A DNA stretch of 64,000 nucleotides. It comes from Streptomyces sp. APSN-46.1 (GTDB lineage Bacteria; Actinomycetota; Actinomycetes; Streptomycetales; Streptomycetaceae). The stretch lies in NCBI RefSeq assembly GCF_022815725.1, contig NZ_JALGRF010000001.1:310001-374000 (forward strand). The letters are read 5' to 3'. Shown in pieces: positions 55,669 to 64,000 of the stretch (its first letter is position 1; the number at the start of each line of letters is the position of its first letter). Position numbers and translations under genes: made by a program. Below the pieces are notes generated by a model. That model ran no database searches and had not been told where the DNA came from. It saw only the letters and a program-made list of their open reading frames with translations.

Positions 55669-56477
55669 AGCACGCCTGGCCCCGGTACGCGCTCGCCCTC
55701 GGGCTGATCGCCGTACCGCTTCTCCTCGCCCTCCTGGGCCCGGTGCTCGCGGGTCCCGCCGGACCGCGCACCGTCTCCTTCAGCTCCTCCGGCGTCGGTG
55801 AAGGGCACTGGCTCGGCACCGACTTCACCGGCCGTGACGTCTGGCACCAGGTGCTGCTCGGCGGCCGGTCCGTCGTGCTCGTGGCACTCACGGCCACCCT
55901 GCTCGCCTACCTCGTCGCCATCCCCCTGGGCCTCACCGCGGCGCTCACCCGCCGCACCTGGCTGGAGGAAGCGCTGATGAGGCCCCTGGACGTCCTCATC
56001 GCCGTGCCCTCCCTGCTCCTGGTGCTGCTCGTCGCGGCCACGCTCACCCCGGGTCCTGCCGGACTGACCACGCTGGCCGGCCTGGCCGCCGTACCCGACG
56101 CGGCACGAGTCGTCCACGCGGCGGCCGTGGAGATCTCTTCGCGGCCCGCCGTCGAGGCGCTGCGGATGCAGGGCGAGTCATGGTGGCGCACGGCCATCGG
56201 CTACGTGGCCCGCTCCATGCGCCGGGCCCTCGCCGCCGACGCCGGAATCAGGCTGACCGGCGCCCTCTACCTGGTGGCCACGGCCGCGTTCCTCGGCGTG
56301 GGGGTGGAACCCGACGCGGCCGACTGGGCGGTGATGGTCGACCGTAACCGAACCGGGCTGTTCCTCCAGCCCTGGGCCGTGGTGGTGCCCGCCCTGCTCA
56401 TCGCGGCGCTGTCCCTGGGCACCAATCTGCTGTTCGACGTGGCCCTGCAAGAACGCTGGAAGGGAGCGAAGCGATGA
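55665..56477 (+). CDS. ABC permease, peptide/nickel (DppC/NikC-like)
   Basis: A 270-residue permease with six helices. Its N-terminal loop HWLGTDFTGRDVWHQVLLGGRSV is typical of DppC-type permeases, with a later EAA-like loop (EALRMQGESWWRTAIGYV). GTG 55665 overlaps the first permease stop (GTGA). With it and the double ATPase it forms the importer. Confidence 0.9.
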   Translation: MKHAWPRYALALGLIAVPLLLALLGPVLAGPAGPRTVSFSSSGVGEGHWLGTDFTGRDVWHQVLLGGRSVVLVALTATLLAYLVAIPLGLTAALTRRTWLEEALMRPLDVLIAVPSLLLVLLVAATLTPGPAGLTTLAGLAAVPDAARVVHAAAVEISSRPAVEALRMQGESWWRTAIGYVARSMRRALAADAGIRLTGALYLVATAAFLGVGVEPDAADWAVMVDRNRTGLFLQPWAVVVPALLIAALSLGTNLLFDVALQERWKGAKR

Positions 56478-57994
56478 TCCCCGTCGCGGAAGTGCACGGC
56501 CTGCGGGTCGAGATCGCCGGACACGTCATCGTCGACGGCGTGAGCCTGCAAGCCCACGCCGGAAAGGTCACGGCCATCGTCGGACCTTCCGGGAGCGGCA
56601 AGACCACCACGGGCCTCGCACTCCTCGGTGAGTACCCGCGGGGGGCTCGCGTCGAGGGCACGGTCCGTACGGCAGGGGGCGCGGTGGGATACGTGCCCCA
56701 ACACCCGGCGGCCGTCCTCAACCCCGCCCGCCGCGTGGGCGCCTTGCTTCGCGATGTCTCGGCAGGCCAGGGAGGCACCCGGCAGGAGAGGCGCGACCGC
56801 GTCGACGGGGCCCTGCGCCTGGCCCAGCTCCCGGACCCCTCGGCCGTCCTGCGCCGCTTCCCCCACCAGCTCTCCGGCGGTCAGCAGCAGCGGGTCGCCT
56901 TGGCGCAGGCCCTGCTGCTGGGTGCCCGCGTCATCGTCGCCGACGAACCCACGACCGGCCAGGACGTACTCACCAAGCAGGGCATCGTGGCCGAACTGGC
57001 AGCCGTGGCAGAGCGGGGCATCGCAGTCGTCCTGCTCAGCCACGACCTCGACGTCGTGCGGCAGCTGGCCGACGAGGTGATCGTCATGCGAGAAGGCCGG
57101 GTCGTGGACCGTGGGACGGTGGGGTCGGTGCTCACCGGCCCCGGTCAGCAGGCGCCCCTCGCGGCGCGAGCGGCACGCCGGAGGGGGGCCGTGCGGGTGG
57201 AGACCCAGGGCCTCACCGCGAGGCACCTCACCGCGCGGGGCGCCATCGACGTGTTGACCGACATCGGGGTCTCGGCCGCGGCGGGGGAGTGCCTCGCGCT
57301 CGTCGGCCGCTCCGGCAGCGGCAAGACCACCCTGGGACGCTGCCTGGCAGGGCTGCACTCCGCGTACGACGGAACGGTCCTCCTCGAAGGCACCCCGCTG
57401 CCGCGCAGCCTGCGATCCCGCAGCCGTACGGAACTGGCGGCCGTGCAATACGTGTTTCAGGATGCGAAGGCGGCGTTCGACGAACACCGGCCCGTCCTCG
57501 ACCAGATCGCCCGTACCGCCGTGCGGCTGCGTGGGGCGAAGGCGGACGACGCGCGCGGGGCGGCCGTACGGACCCTCGAAGAGCTGGGCCTGCCGGCGAG
57601 CCTGGCCGAGCGCCGCCCCGGGGGGCTCTCCGGCGGCGAACTCCAAAGGGCGGCGCTCGCCCGGGCCCTGCTGGCCGAGCCGAAGGTCCTCGTCTGCGAC
57701 GAGATCACCTCCGGCCTCGACCCCATCACCCGGAACGCCATCCTCGGCGTACTCGCCCGGCTCCGGGAACACGCGGAGCTCACCCTGGTGTTCATCACCC
57801 ACGATGTGACGGCCGCTGCTGCGCTGGCCGACCGGATCGCGGTCCTGGACGCGGGACGCGTGGTGGAACAGGGGTCGGCGCATCGGGTGATCAACGAGCC
57901 ACGGCACGCGTTCACCCGCACGCTTCTTCGGGCCGCGGCGCAGAGCGCGGAGCGTCGGCGACTTGGAACGGCTCCTGAGCCCGAATTGCGGTGA
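56474..57994 (+). CDS. Fused double ABC ATPase, peptide/nickel type
   Basis: A 506-residue protein with two complete ATPase domains, the DppD and DppF halves in one chain. First: Walker A GPSGSGKTT near residue 37, signature LSGGQQQR near 136, Walker B VIVADEPTT. Second: Walker A GRSGSGKTT near 277, signature LSGGELQR near 384, Walker B VLVCDEITS. The linker is Arg/Ala-rich. ATG 56474 overlaps the permease stop. This is the last gene of the operon; a perfect hairpin follows at 58012-58040. Confidence 0.92.
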   Translation: MIPVAEVHGLRVEIAGHVIVDGVSLQAHAGKVTAIVGPSGSGKTTTGLALLGEYPRGARVEGTVRTAGGAVGYVPQHPAAVLNPARRVGALLRDVSAGQGGTRQERRDRVDGALRLAQLPDPSAVLRRFPHQLSGGQQQRVALAQALLLGARVIVADEPTTGQDVLTKQGIVAELAAVAERGIAVVLLSHDLDVVRQLADEVIVMREGRVVDRGTVGSVLTGPGQQAPLAARAARRRGAVRVETQGLTARHLTARGAIDVLTDIGVSAAAGECLALVGRSGSGKTTLGRCLAGLHSAYDGTVLLEGTPLPRSLRSRSRTELAAVQYVFQDAKAAFDEHRPVLDQIARTAVRLRGAKADDARGAAVRTLEELGLPASLAERRPGGLSGGELQRAALARALLAEPKVLVCDEITSGLDPITRNAILGVLARLREHAELTLVFITHDVTAAAALADRIAVLDAGRVVEQGSAHRVINEPRHAFTRTLLRAAAQSAERRRLGTAPEPELR

Positions 57995-58011
57995 CGCCCG
58001 GCGTACGCGAA

Positions 58012-58040
58012 GTCCCTCCCCCGCCCAGCGGGGGAGGGAC
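58012..58040. terminator. 12-bp perfect hairpin, bidirectional terminator
   Basis: Arms 58012-58023 and 58029-58040 pair perfectly around a five-base loop, between the end of the ABC ATPase gene and the end of rpsR. It separates the two zinc-starvation operons. Confidence 0.75.
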
Positions 58041-58054
58041 GGCGGCGCCAAGCC

Positions 58055-58291
58055 CTACCGGCTGCCGTACGGGAGCAAGGCCATTTCGCGGGCGTTCTTG
58101 ATCGCTGCGGCGAGCCGCCGCTGCTGCTGCGCCGTGACGCGGGTGACGCGACGGCTGCGGATCTTGCCGCGGTCGGAAATGAACTTCCGCAGCAGGTCGG
58201 TGTCCTTGTAGTCGATGTAGGTGATCTTCGCTGCATCGAGCGGGTTGGGGCGGGACTTGAGCGGCTTCTGTGGGGTCTGGCGGCGGGCCAT
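58055..58291 (-). CDS. rpsR: 30S ribosomal protein S18, zinc-free paralogue
   Basis: A 78-residue S18 with core [22 protein letters not shown] and REMALLPYG. The CxxC near the N-terminus and the later Cys of the usual actinobacterial form are absent: it reads [22 protein letters not shown]. It replaces the zinc-binding copy in starvation. It is the last gene of the rpmG-rpmE2-cobW-rpsR run. Confidence 0.93.
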   Translation of the reverse strand: MARRQTPQKPLKSRPNPLDAAKITYIDYKDTDLLRKFISDRGKIRSRRVTRVTAQQQRRLAAAIKNAREMALLPYGSR

Positions 58292-58326
58292 GTGTGTTCC
58301 TTGTGGGTCGTCGGGGCGTCGGGTCG

Positions 58327-59469
58327 TCAGGAGACGGGGTCGAGGAGGGAGTCGAAGGCGGCGGGGAGTCTTCGCCATGCCTCGGGTCCCGCCGCGTACT
58401 CGGTGTCCGTGAGGAGGCAGGACTCGAGCAGTTGCTCCAAGCCGTGGCGGTCGAGGCCGGGTGAGGTGAAGACGAGGTGCTGGCAGCAGTCGCCGTGCTC
58501 GGGATGCCAGTCGAGCGAGGCCGCCGCCCTGCGCATCGGCGGGACCAGCTCCCAGGCGGCGTCCGGCAGGGATGCCAGCCAGGGGCCGGCGTTCTCCACG
58601 CACAGGGCGCCGCCCGCGGCGTCCCAGGCCAGCAGGGTGTCGGGTCGGTCGGCGAGCCAGAAACGGCCACGGCTGCGGGCGGCAGCGCAGCAGAGGTCTT
58701 CCAGGGCCTGGTAGAGGCGCTCGGGATGGAAGGGGCGGCGGCGGTGCCAGACGAAGGTGGTGACTCCCGCCTCGTCGGCCTCCTGGGGGAGCAGGGCGCA
58801 GGCCGGGTGCTGGGCGGCGGCCGCCGTTTCCACGTCGAAGCCGGCGAAGGCCAGCTGGGCGAGTTCGCCGGATCCGGCGGCCACCCGGCGGGCGGTCGGA
58901 TGGAGCTGTGCCAGGAGGGCGCGGTCCTCGTCGTCGGCCTGCTCGCTGTCGACGAGGGCGAGCACGGGCGCGTACTCCAGCTGCCGCGCCCAGGTGTCTC
59001 CGACGGTGCGCTGGTCGGTGGCGGCCGCCGCGAGGCCCACCTCCGCCAGGTCGTCGCCGTTGACGAGGTACGGCAGTACGAGCGCCGGGTCCACCGCGGT
59101 GATCACGCCGGTGAGGTCGAGTACGTCGGCGCCGTGCGCGGTGACGACCTCGGCCATCGCCTTGGGCTCGACGGAGTCCCACAGTTCGACGACGGCCAGC
59201 CGGGTCAGGCCGCTGCCGGCCAGTCGTTCCAGCTCGGGGACCAGGTCCTCGCGCAGCGCGCAGCACGCGCAGTCGTTGACGAGGGGCGCCTCGCCCCGGG
59301 ACAGCTCGCCCGAGGCGTCGCGCACCACGCGCCGCACCGTGCCCTGCGCTGCCGTGGCCAGGTCGTGGTGGAGGGCGACGCTGCCGGGGACGGCGTGCAG
59401 CAGCCGGTCCACGACTTCCTTGCGGGCGTCTGAGTGGAGCCCGCCGACGATGACGACGGGCAGGGTCAC
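58327..59469 (-). CDS. COG0523-family protein with degenerate P-loop
   Basis: A 380-residue CobW-like protein. The metal motif is kept ([21 protein letters not shown], CxxCC-like) and so are the C-half pieces ([18 protein letters not shown]). But at the P-loop the sequence is [19 protein letters not shown], without the GxxxxGK[ST] that holds GTP in its relative at 44550. So it may bind metal but not hydrolyse GTP. GTG 59469 overlaps the rpmE2 stop by 4 bp, and rpsR follows. Role: probably zinc handling, by context. Confidence 0.87.
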   Translation of the reverse strand: MTLPVVIVGGLHSDARKEVVDRLLHAVPGSVALHHDLATAAQGTVRRVVRDASGELSRGEAPLVNDCACCALREDLVPELERLAGSGLTRLAVVELWDSVEPKAMAEVVTAHGADVLDLTGVITAVDPALVLPYLVNGDDLAEVGLAAAATDQRTVGDTWARQLEYAPVLALVDSEQADDEDRALLAQLHPTARRVAAGSGELAQLAFAGFDVETAAAAQHPACALLPQEADEAGVTTFVWHRRRPFHPERLYQALEDLCCAAARSRGRFWLADRPDTLLAWDAAGGALCVENAGPWLASLPDAAWELVPPMRRAAASLDWHPEHGDCCQHLVFTSPGLDRHGLEQLLESCLLTDTEYAAGPEAWRRLPAAFDSLLDPVS

Positions 59470-59714
59470 GCCGTGCTCCCGTACCGGCGCTGGAAGCGCT
59501 CGACGCGGCCGGCGGTGTCCAGGACGCGGGCGGTGCCGGTGTAGAAGGGGTGGCTCTGCGAGGAGATCTCCACGTCGATGACGGGGTAGGTGTTGCCGTC
59601 CTCCCACTCCACCGTCTTCTCACTGGTGGCGGTCGAACGGGTGAGGAAGGCGAAGTCGGCGGCCTTGTCGCGGAAGACGACGGGGCCGTAGGCGGGGTGG
59701 ATTCCAGGCTTCAT
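59466..59714 (-). CDS. rpmE2: 50S ribosomal protein L31 type B, zinc-free
   Basis: An 82-residue type B L31: [18 protein letters not shown] near the start, [21 protein letters not shown] and FQRRYG at the end. It has none of the four cysteines of type A. It lies between rpmG and the second COG0523 gene, whose GTG overlaps its stop. Confidence 0.94.
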   Translation of the reverse strand: MKPGIHPAYGPVVFRDKAADFAFLTRSTATSEKTVEWEDGNTYPVIDVEISSQSHPFYTGTARVLDTAGRVERFQRRYGSTA

Positions 59715-59744
59715 GACGGTTTCCTTCGAACAGAGGGGCGGGGG

Positions 59745-59909
59745 TCAGCGCTCTTCGCGGAAGTCGACGTGCCGGCGCACCACCGGGTCGAACTTGCGCA
59801 GCACCATGCGGTCCGGGTCGTTCCGCCGGTTCTTGCGGGTGACGTAGGTGTAGCCGGTGCCCGCGGTGGAGCGGAGCTTGACGATCGGGCGTACTTCGTT
59901 GCGTGCCAT
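59745..59909 (-). CDS. rpmG: 50S ribosomal protein L33, zinc-free
   Basis: A 54-residue L33, [20 protein letters not shown] then [21 protein letters not shown]. The CxxC pairs of the zinc form are absent. Start 59909 is 20 bp from the Zur-like box and heads the minus-strand operon. Confidence 0.94.
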   Translation of the reverse strand: MARNEVRPIVKLRSTAGTGYTYVTRKNRRNDPDRMVLRKFDPVVRRHVDFREER

Positions 59910-59925
59910 GCCGCTACTATACGGG

Positions 59926-59944
59926 AATGGAAATCGTTTCCAAT
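59926..59944. promoter_or_regulatory. Zur-like box between rpmG and rpmB
   Basis: ATGGAAATCGTTTCCAAT (59927-59944) has the perfect TGGAAA-TCG-TTTCCA dyad. It lies between two divergent ribosomal-protein operons and matches the core of the boxes at 45956 and 46599. Confidence 0.8.
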
Positions 59945-59978
59945 AACCTTCCCCGTTCAGAGAGAGGCAGGTAACACC

Positions 59979-60215
59979 TTGTCCGCCCACTGCCAACTGA
60001 CCGGCGCCCAGCCGGGCTTCGGCAACAACATCTCCCACTCGCACCGGCGTACTTCCCGCCGCTTCGACCCCAACATCCAGAGCAAGCGCTACTGGCTGCC
60101 GAGCGAGGGACGCCATGTCCGCCTCACCCTGAGCGCGAAGGCGATCAAGACCATCGACAGCATCGGCATCGAGGCCGCGGTGGCGCGGATCCGCGCGCGG
60201 GGGGTGAAGGTCTGA
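59979..60215 (+). CDS. rpmB: 50S ribosomal protein L28, alternative paralogue
   Basis: A 78-residue L28 ([28 protein letters not shown]). The start is TTG 59979, with AGG-rich bases before it. It lacks the paired cysteines of zinc-binding L28. The rpsN ATG overlaps its stop (TGATG). Confidence 0.92.
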   Translation: MSAHCQLTGAQPGFGNNISHSHRRTSRRFDPNIQSKRYWLPSEGRHVRLTLSAKAIKTIDSIGIEAAVARIRARGVKV

Positions 60216-60520
60216 TGGCCAAGAAGAGCAAGATCGCGCAGAACGAGAAGCGCAAGGCGATCGTCGAGCGGTACGCCGCCCGGCGTGCCGAGCTGAAGGA
60301 GGTCCTCCGGCGGCCGTCCTCGACGGAGGCCGAGCGGCGCGCGGCGCTGGAGGAGCTGCGCAAGCAGCCCCGCAACGCGAGCGCCACCCGCGTGCGCAAC
60401 CGGGACAGCGTCGACGGCCGGCCCCGCGGACATCTGCGGAAGTTCGGACTCTCCCGAGTCCGCATGCGCGAGCAGGCGCACGCCGGCTTCCTCCCCGGAG
60501 TGACCAAGTCCTCCTGGTAG
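60215..60520 (+). CDS. rpsN: 30S ribosomal protein S14, zinc-free long form
   Basis: A 101-residue S14 of the long form without the CxxC...CxxC ribbon: [21 protein letters not shown], then [23 protein letters not shown] and TKSSW. It follows rpmB with one base overlap and completes the zinc-free ribosomal set. Confidence 0.93.
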   Translation: MAKKSKIAQNEKRKAIVERYAARRAELKEVLRRPSSTEAERRAALEELRKQPRNASATRVRNRDSVDGRPRGHLRKFGLSRVRMREQAHAGFLPGVTKSSW

Positions 60521-60581
60521 TGCCCGCACGCCCGGCGAGAGCGCGTGGGTCCACATCTCCGGCGGGATGGGGGCCCGCGCG

Positions 60582-63038
60582 TCACCTCGCCCGTATCGGC
60601 TGAGGGAGCGGAAGTTCCGTCCAGACGGTCTTGCCGTCCCGGGTGTAGCGGGTGCCCCACCGTTCGGTGAGCTGGGCCACCAGGAAGAGACCGCGCCCGC
60701 CCTCATCGGTGGTGCGCGCACGCCGCAGGTGCGGAGCGGTGCTGCTGCTGTCGGAGACCTCGCAGATCAGGCAGCGGTCGCGGATGAGCCGGAGGATCAC
60801 CGGGGGGCCGCCGCCGTACCGGTAGGCGTTGGTGACCAGCTCACTGACGACCAGTTCGGCGGTGAAGGCCATCTCTTCGAGGCCCCACCGGGTCAGCGTG
60901 GTCACCGTGAGGTCCCGTGCCCGAGCGGCGGCGGTCGGCTCCGCGGGCAGCTCCCAGGAGGCGACCTGCTCCGCTGCCAGCACGCGGGTGCGGGCGAGGA
61001 GCAGAGCGACGTCATCGCTCGGGCGCTCGGGCAGCAGGGCGTCCTGCACCGCTGTGCAGGTCTCGTCCAGTGATCGGCCGGGCCGGGACAGCGCTGTGCG
61101 CAGCCGCTCCAGCCGCTCGTCGAGGTCACGGCCACGGACCTCGACGAGGCCGTCCGTGTACAGCGCCAGCAGGCTGCCCTCGGCGAGTTCCAGTTCCGCG
61201 GACTCGAACGGCAGTCCGCCCAGGCCCAGCGGCGGCCCCTCGGGGAGGTCGGGCAGGCTCACCTGGCCGTCGGGCGTCACCACCGCGGGCGGCAGGTGAC
61301 CCGCGCGGGCCAGGGTGCAGAGCCGGGAGACGGGATCGTAGACCGCGTAAAGACAGGTCGCGCCGACGATCTGTTGGCCCTGCGCGCGTCCGTCGGCCGG
61401 CTCCTGCTCGTCCGCCACCCGGTTGACCAGGTCGTCCAGGTGGGAGAGGACCTCGTCCGGCGCCTGGTCGAGGTTGGCCAGGGTGTGCACCGCTGTGCGC
61501 AGCCGGCCCATGGTGGCCGCGGCGTGCAGGCCGTGGCCGACGACATCGCCGACGACGAGGGCGACGCGGGCTCCGGAGAGCGGGATGACGTCGAACCAGT
61601 CGCCGCCGACGCCGGTGGCGGGATCGGCCGGCAGGTAGCGGTGGGCGAGCTCGACCGCACTGTGTTCCGGTAGTTCGCGCGGCAGGAGGCTTCGCTGCAA
61701 GGTCAGCGCGGCCTGGTGCTGCTGGCTGTAGCGGCGGGCGTTGTCGATGCAGACGGCGGCGCGCGTGGCGAATTCCTCGGCGAGCGTGAGGTCGTCCTCC
61801 TCGAACGGTTCGGGCCGCTTGGCCCGCCACAGGCTGAGCAGGCCGAGGAGCGAACCGCGGGCGGTCAGTGGCACGACGATCAGTGAGTGGGCGCCCAGGG
61901 CGAAGGCGCGCTGGGTGCGCTCCGGATCCTGGAAGTACCAGCCGGGGCTGCTCCGAAGTACTGGTTCGAGGATGGGCTGCCGCTCGGCGAGGCACCTGGC
62001 CTGCGGGGTCCGAGGGGCGAAGCGGAAGACCTCTCCGACGGGGTACATCACCTCCAGGGCCTGCGCCACGACCGAGTGCAGGGCCATCCTGCGGACGAGC
62101 CCGCTCGCCTCCGTGACGGGCTCGTCCGCAGGATGGCCCCGGGGCACCGACTCCAGCAGGTCCACCGAGACGGCGTCGGCGAGGTCGGGGACCGCGACGT
62201 CGGCCAGCTCCCGGGCCGTCTGGGTGAGGTCCAGTGTGGTCCCGATGCGAGCGCTCGCCCGGTTGAGCAGGGCAAGCCGTCGCCGGGCCCGGTAGCGGTC
62301 GGTGACGTCCTCCACCAACTGGGTGACTCCGAGGATCCCGCCGGAGGGGTCCTCCATCCGGAACGCGGACACGGACACCACCCGCTCGTGGTCGGGGTCA
62401 CTCCTCAGGCGACAGGGCTGCTCGGTGAAGATCAGGGGTTCGCCCGTCTCCAGCACTCGCCGCAGCCGCGTCTCGATGGTCTCCACGTCCGGACCGATCA
62501 GGAAGTCGCCGGTGTGCGTGCCCCGGACTTCCGCCACGGGAAGCTGCGCGAACCGGGCCACCGCCCGGTTGACCCGCAGGACGCTCAGGTCGGGGGCGTG
62601 GACGGACAGACCGATCGGGGAGCGCCGGAACAGACCGTCCAGGACCGACCGGTCCGTCTCCCAGTGGACCACCTCCTCCGCCGGAGCGGCGACGAGGAGC
62701 CACTCGCGGCCCGAGCCGGCGCGGGTGACGGCGCGGGCGCGGAAGCCCAGCTCCACCCGTCGGCCACTGCGGTGCAGGACGGGCAGGACACCTGACCAGC
62801 CCAGGTCGCGCCGGCACGCGGCCACCGCGTCCAGGACGGCCTCGCGGTCGCGGGCGTCGACCAGGAATTCGGCCGCCGCCCGGCCGAGCACCTCCTCGGG
62901 CGGGTAGCCGAGCAGTGCCTGTGCGCGCTCGCTCCAGCCGACGACCCCGCCGTGGTCGTCCAGTACCGACGAGGCGGCGCGGTGCAGTGCGAACGGGTCC
63001 TCGGGCCCCTCGCCGAACGGCGGCACTGCTGCGTCCAT
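60582..63038 (-). CDS. PAS-GAF-SpoIIE phosphatase with C-terminal HATPase
   Basis: An 818-residue regulator. Two PAS domains (residues 15-260), a GAF domain (270-455), a PP2C/SpoIIE phosphatase (VGGDWFDVI, VVGDVVGHG, LYTDGLVEVRG, PSDDVALL), and a C-terminal HATPase_c anti-sigma kinase domain (FTAELVVSELVTNAYRYGG, EGGRGLFLV) follow in order. One chain thus carries both kinase and phosphatase parts of a partner-switch circuit. Start 63038 follows AAGGGTGG. It is of the same class as the protein at 23611 but with the extra HATPase. Confidence 0.92.
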   Translation of the reverse strand: MDAAVPPFGEGPEDPFALHRAASSVLDDHGGVVGWSERAQALLGYPPEEVLGRAAAEFLVDARDREAVLDAVAACRRDLGWSGVLPVLHRSGRRVELGFRARAVTRAGSGREWLLVAAPAEEVVHWETDRSVLDGLFRRSPIGLSVHAPDLSVLRVNRAVARFAQLPVAEVRGTHTGDFLIGPDVETIETRLRRVLETGEPLIFTEQPCRLRSDPDHERVVSVSAFRMEDPSGGILGVTQLVEDVTDRYRARRRLALLNRASARIGTTLDLTQTARELADVAVPDLADAVSVDLLESVPRGHPADEPVTEASGLVRRMALHSVVAQALEVMYPVGEVFRFAPRTPQARCLAERQPILEPVLRSSPGWYFQDPERTQRAFALGAHSLIVVPLTARGSLLGLLSLWRAKRPEPFEEDDLTLAEEFATRAAVCIDNARRYSQQHQAALTLQRSLLPRELPEHSAVELAHRYLPADPATGVGGDWFDVIPLSGARVALVVGDVVGHGLHAAATMGRLRTAVHTLANLDQAPDEVLSHLDDLVNRVADEQEPADGRAQGQQIVGATCLYAVYDPVSRLCTLARAGHLPPAVVTPDGQVSLPDLPEGPPLGLGGLPFESAELELAEGSLLALYTDGLVEVRGRDLDERLERLRTALSRPGRSLDETCTAVQDALLPERPSDDVALLLARTRVLAAEQVASWELPAEPTAAARARDLTVTTLTRWGLEEMAFTAELVVSELVTNAYRYGGGPPVILRLIRDRCLICEVSDSSSTAPHLRRARTTDEGGRGLFLVAQLTERWGTRYTRDGKTVWTELPLPQPIRAR

Positions 63039-63200
63039 CGCTACCACCCTTCGACCTGCCGGCCAAGCCTCCCCCGCCCACCTGGCCCAGTGTCCGACCA
63101 CCTCCCGCGCGTCGCCACCCCGGCCTGGCCGCCTTCCAGCAGCTCTACGACCAGCGACTGGCCACTCCGCCCGGCGTCCGGTGCCTGACCTCCGCCCTCG

Positions 63201-64000
63201 TCACGAGTCCTCCCGTGGCTGGCGCATGCGGCTGACGGGGCCGAAGACGTCCCGGTCGTTGAGGAAACCCTCCAGCGCGAAGGTGGCGGCCCCTCGGGTG
63301 ACCGCGTTGTGCGGCAGCGCGCTGCGACACAGGGTCGCGGCCCGGTGCGGCACGGGGAGGGCGTGGCGCGTGACCGCCTCGTACGTGGCCCGCAGGAGCC
63401 GCTCCCCGAGCAGGTCGATCACCTGGTTGCCGAGCACGAGCACCTGAGGGTTGACGACGTTGAGCAGGTTGGCCACGGCGGCGCCCAGATAGCGGCCGGT
63501 CCGGTCGATCACCGCGGCGGCCGTCGGATCGCCCTCCGCCGCAGCGCGCGCGAGGGCCTCGACCGCGGCCGCGTCGTCCGCCGGCGTCGCCCGTTCGTCG
63601 CCGGGTGCCAGTTCGCGCCAGGTCTCGGCGATCCCGCGGGTGCTGACGTACGCCTCCACACAGCCCCGGTTGCCGCACGTGCACAGCCGGCCGTCCAGGG
63701 CGAGGCAGGTGTGGCCCCACTCGCCCGCGCTGTTGGTGAAGCCGCGGTACAGCTGGCCGTCGACGGCGATCCCGGCGCCGACGCCGGCCCGAAGCGTGAC
63801 CACGACCAGGTCGCCGACCTCGCGCCCGGCGCCGAACCACATCTCGGCGACCGTGCTGGCCCGCAATGGGTTGTCGAGCCACAGGGGGAGGCCGAGCCGC
63901 TCGTCGAGCAGGGACCGCAGCGGGACCTCGTGCCACGACCAGTACGGGGAGAACGACGAGACGCCGCCTTCGCGTTCAACCATGCCCGGCACGCTGACCC
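63201..64000 (-). CDS. ROK-family protein, 5' end cut off by window
   Basis: The frame is open to the window edge (more than 266 residues). The ROK zinc-binding motif CTCGNRGCVEAY is present, with the upstream His in the EWGHTCLAL segment, and the phosphate-binding loop is RAGVGAGIAVDGQLYRG. ROK proteins are either sugar kinases or XylR-type repressors. The start and the domain that would decide lie outside the window. It is convergent with nothing; the gene upstream is the SpoIIE-type protein on the same strand. Confidence 0.85.
   Translation of the reverse strand, partial: VSVPGMVEREGGVSSFSPYWSWHEVPLRSLLDERLGLPLWLDNPLRASTVAEMWFGAGREVGDLVVVTLRAGVGAGIAVDGQLYRGFTNSAGEWGHTCLALDGRLCTCGNRGCVEAYVSTRGIAETWRELAPGDERATPADDAAAVEALARAAAEGDPTAAAVIDRTGRYLGAAVANLLNVVNPQVLVLGNQVIDLLGERLLRATYEAVTRHALPVPHRAATLCRSALPHNAVTRGAATFALEGFLNDRDVFGPVSRMRQPREDS

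Overview
The window is high-GC actinobacterial chromosome and almost certainly Streptomyces. Evidence: strong G/C third-position bias, many GTG and TTG starts, leaderless TAGCGT-type promoters, SpoIIE-type PAS/GAF phosphatases, DUF1996 and DUF4142 secreted proteins, ECF sigma factors, and duplicate zinc-free ribosomal proteins. No rRNA, tRNA, insertion sequence or CRISPR array was seen.

Layout. 1-14.8 kb: 5'-complete but cut-off FAD/Fe-S oxidase, MarR regulator with divergent ABC exporter, short MltG-type transglycosylase, flavin oxidoreductase, HAD phosphatase with Lrp regulator, two membrane proteins, phosphatase, amino-acid permease with universal stress protein, a DUF4142/DUF1996 secreted pair, and an ECF sigma factor. 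14.8-20.8 kb: PucR-type regulator, then a redox operon (cytochrome-b-like membrane protein, NuoF-like flavo-Fe/S protein, repeat lipoprotein) and a second lipoprotein. 20.7-33.3 kb: grpE-dnaK paralogue pair, a PAS/GAF/SpoIIE phosphatase, an EF-G paralogue split by an in-frame TGA, a four-EF-hand protein, a semialdehyde dehydrogenase, a CapA-like protein and PolX. 33.3-39.5 kb: DUF72, 2'-5' RNA ligase-like protein, a decayed MerR gene, and a sulfur module (ArsR-rhodanese facing metallo-beta-lactamase/rhodanese plus MFS).

39.5-44.5 kb: an FMN riboswitch controls ribB and a substrate-binding lipoprotein, with an ABC permease running the other way. This looks like riboflavin supply by synthesis plus uptake. 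Next comes a scar of an old biosynthetic cluster: an MFS gene broken by a one-base shift and joined in frame to a polyketide-synthase acyltransferase tail, beside an NRPS adenylation tail.

44.5-60.5 kb is the most interesting part, a zinc-starvation island. Three Zur-like boxes sit in front of (a) rpmF-cobW, (b) a GNAT gene and a ten-gene operon, and (c) rpmG-rpmE2-cobW2-rpsR facing rpmB-rpsN. All six ribosomal proteins are cysteine-poor, zinc-free forms. In the ten-gene operon every junction is a 4-bp ATGA or GTGA overlap. It encodes an ATP-grasp ligase, a DUF364 protein, a cysteine-synthase-fold PLP enzyme, an enolase-superfamily epimerase, an MFS exporter, a SAM methyltransferase, and a complete peptide/nickel-type ABC importer. 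My reading is a small non-NRPS zincophore that is made, exported and re-imported; the layout resembles staphylopine (Cnt) systems but with different biosynthetic enzymes. The window ends with a second PAS/GAF/SpoIIE/HATPase protein and a cut-off ROK-family gene.
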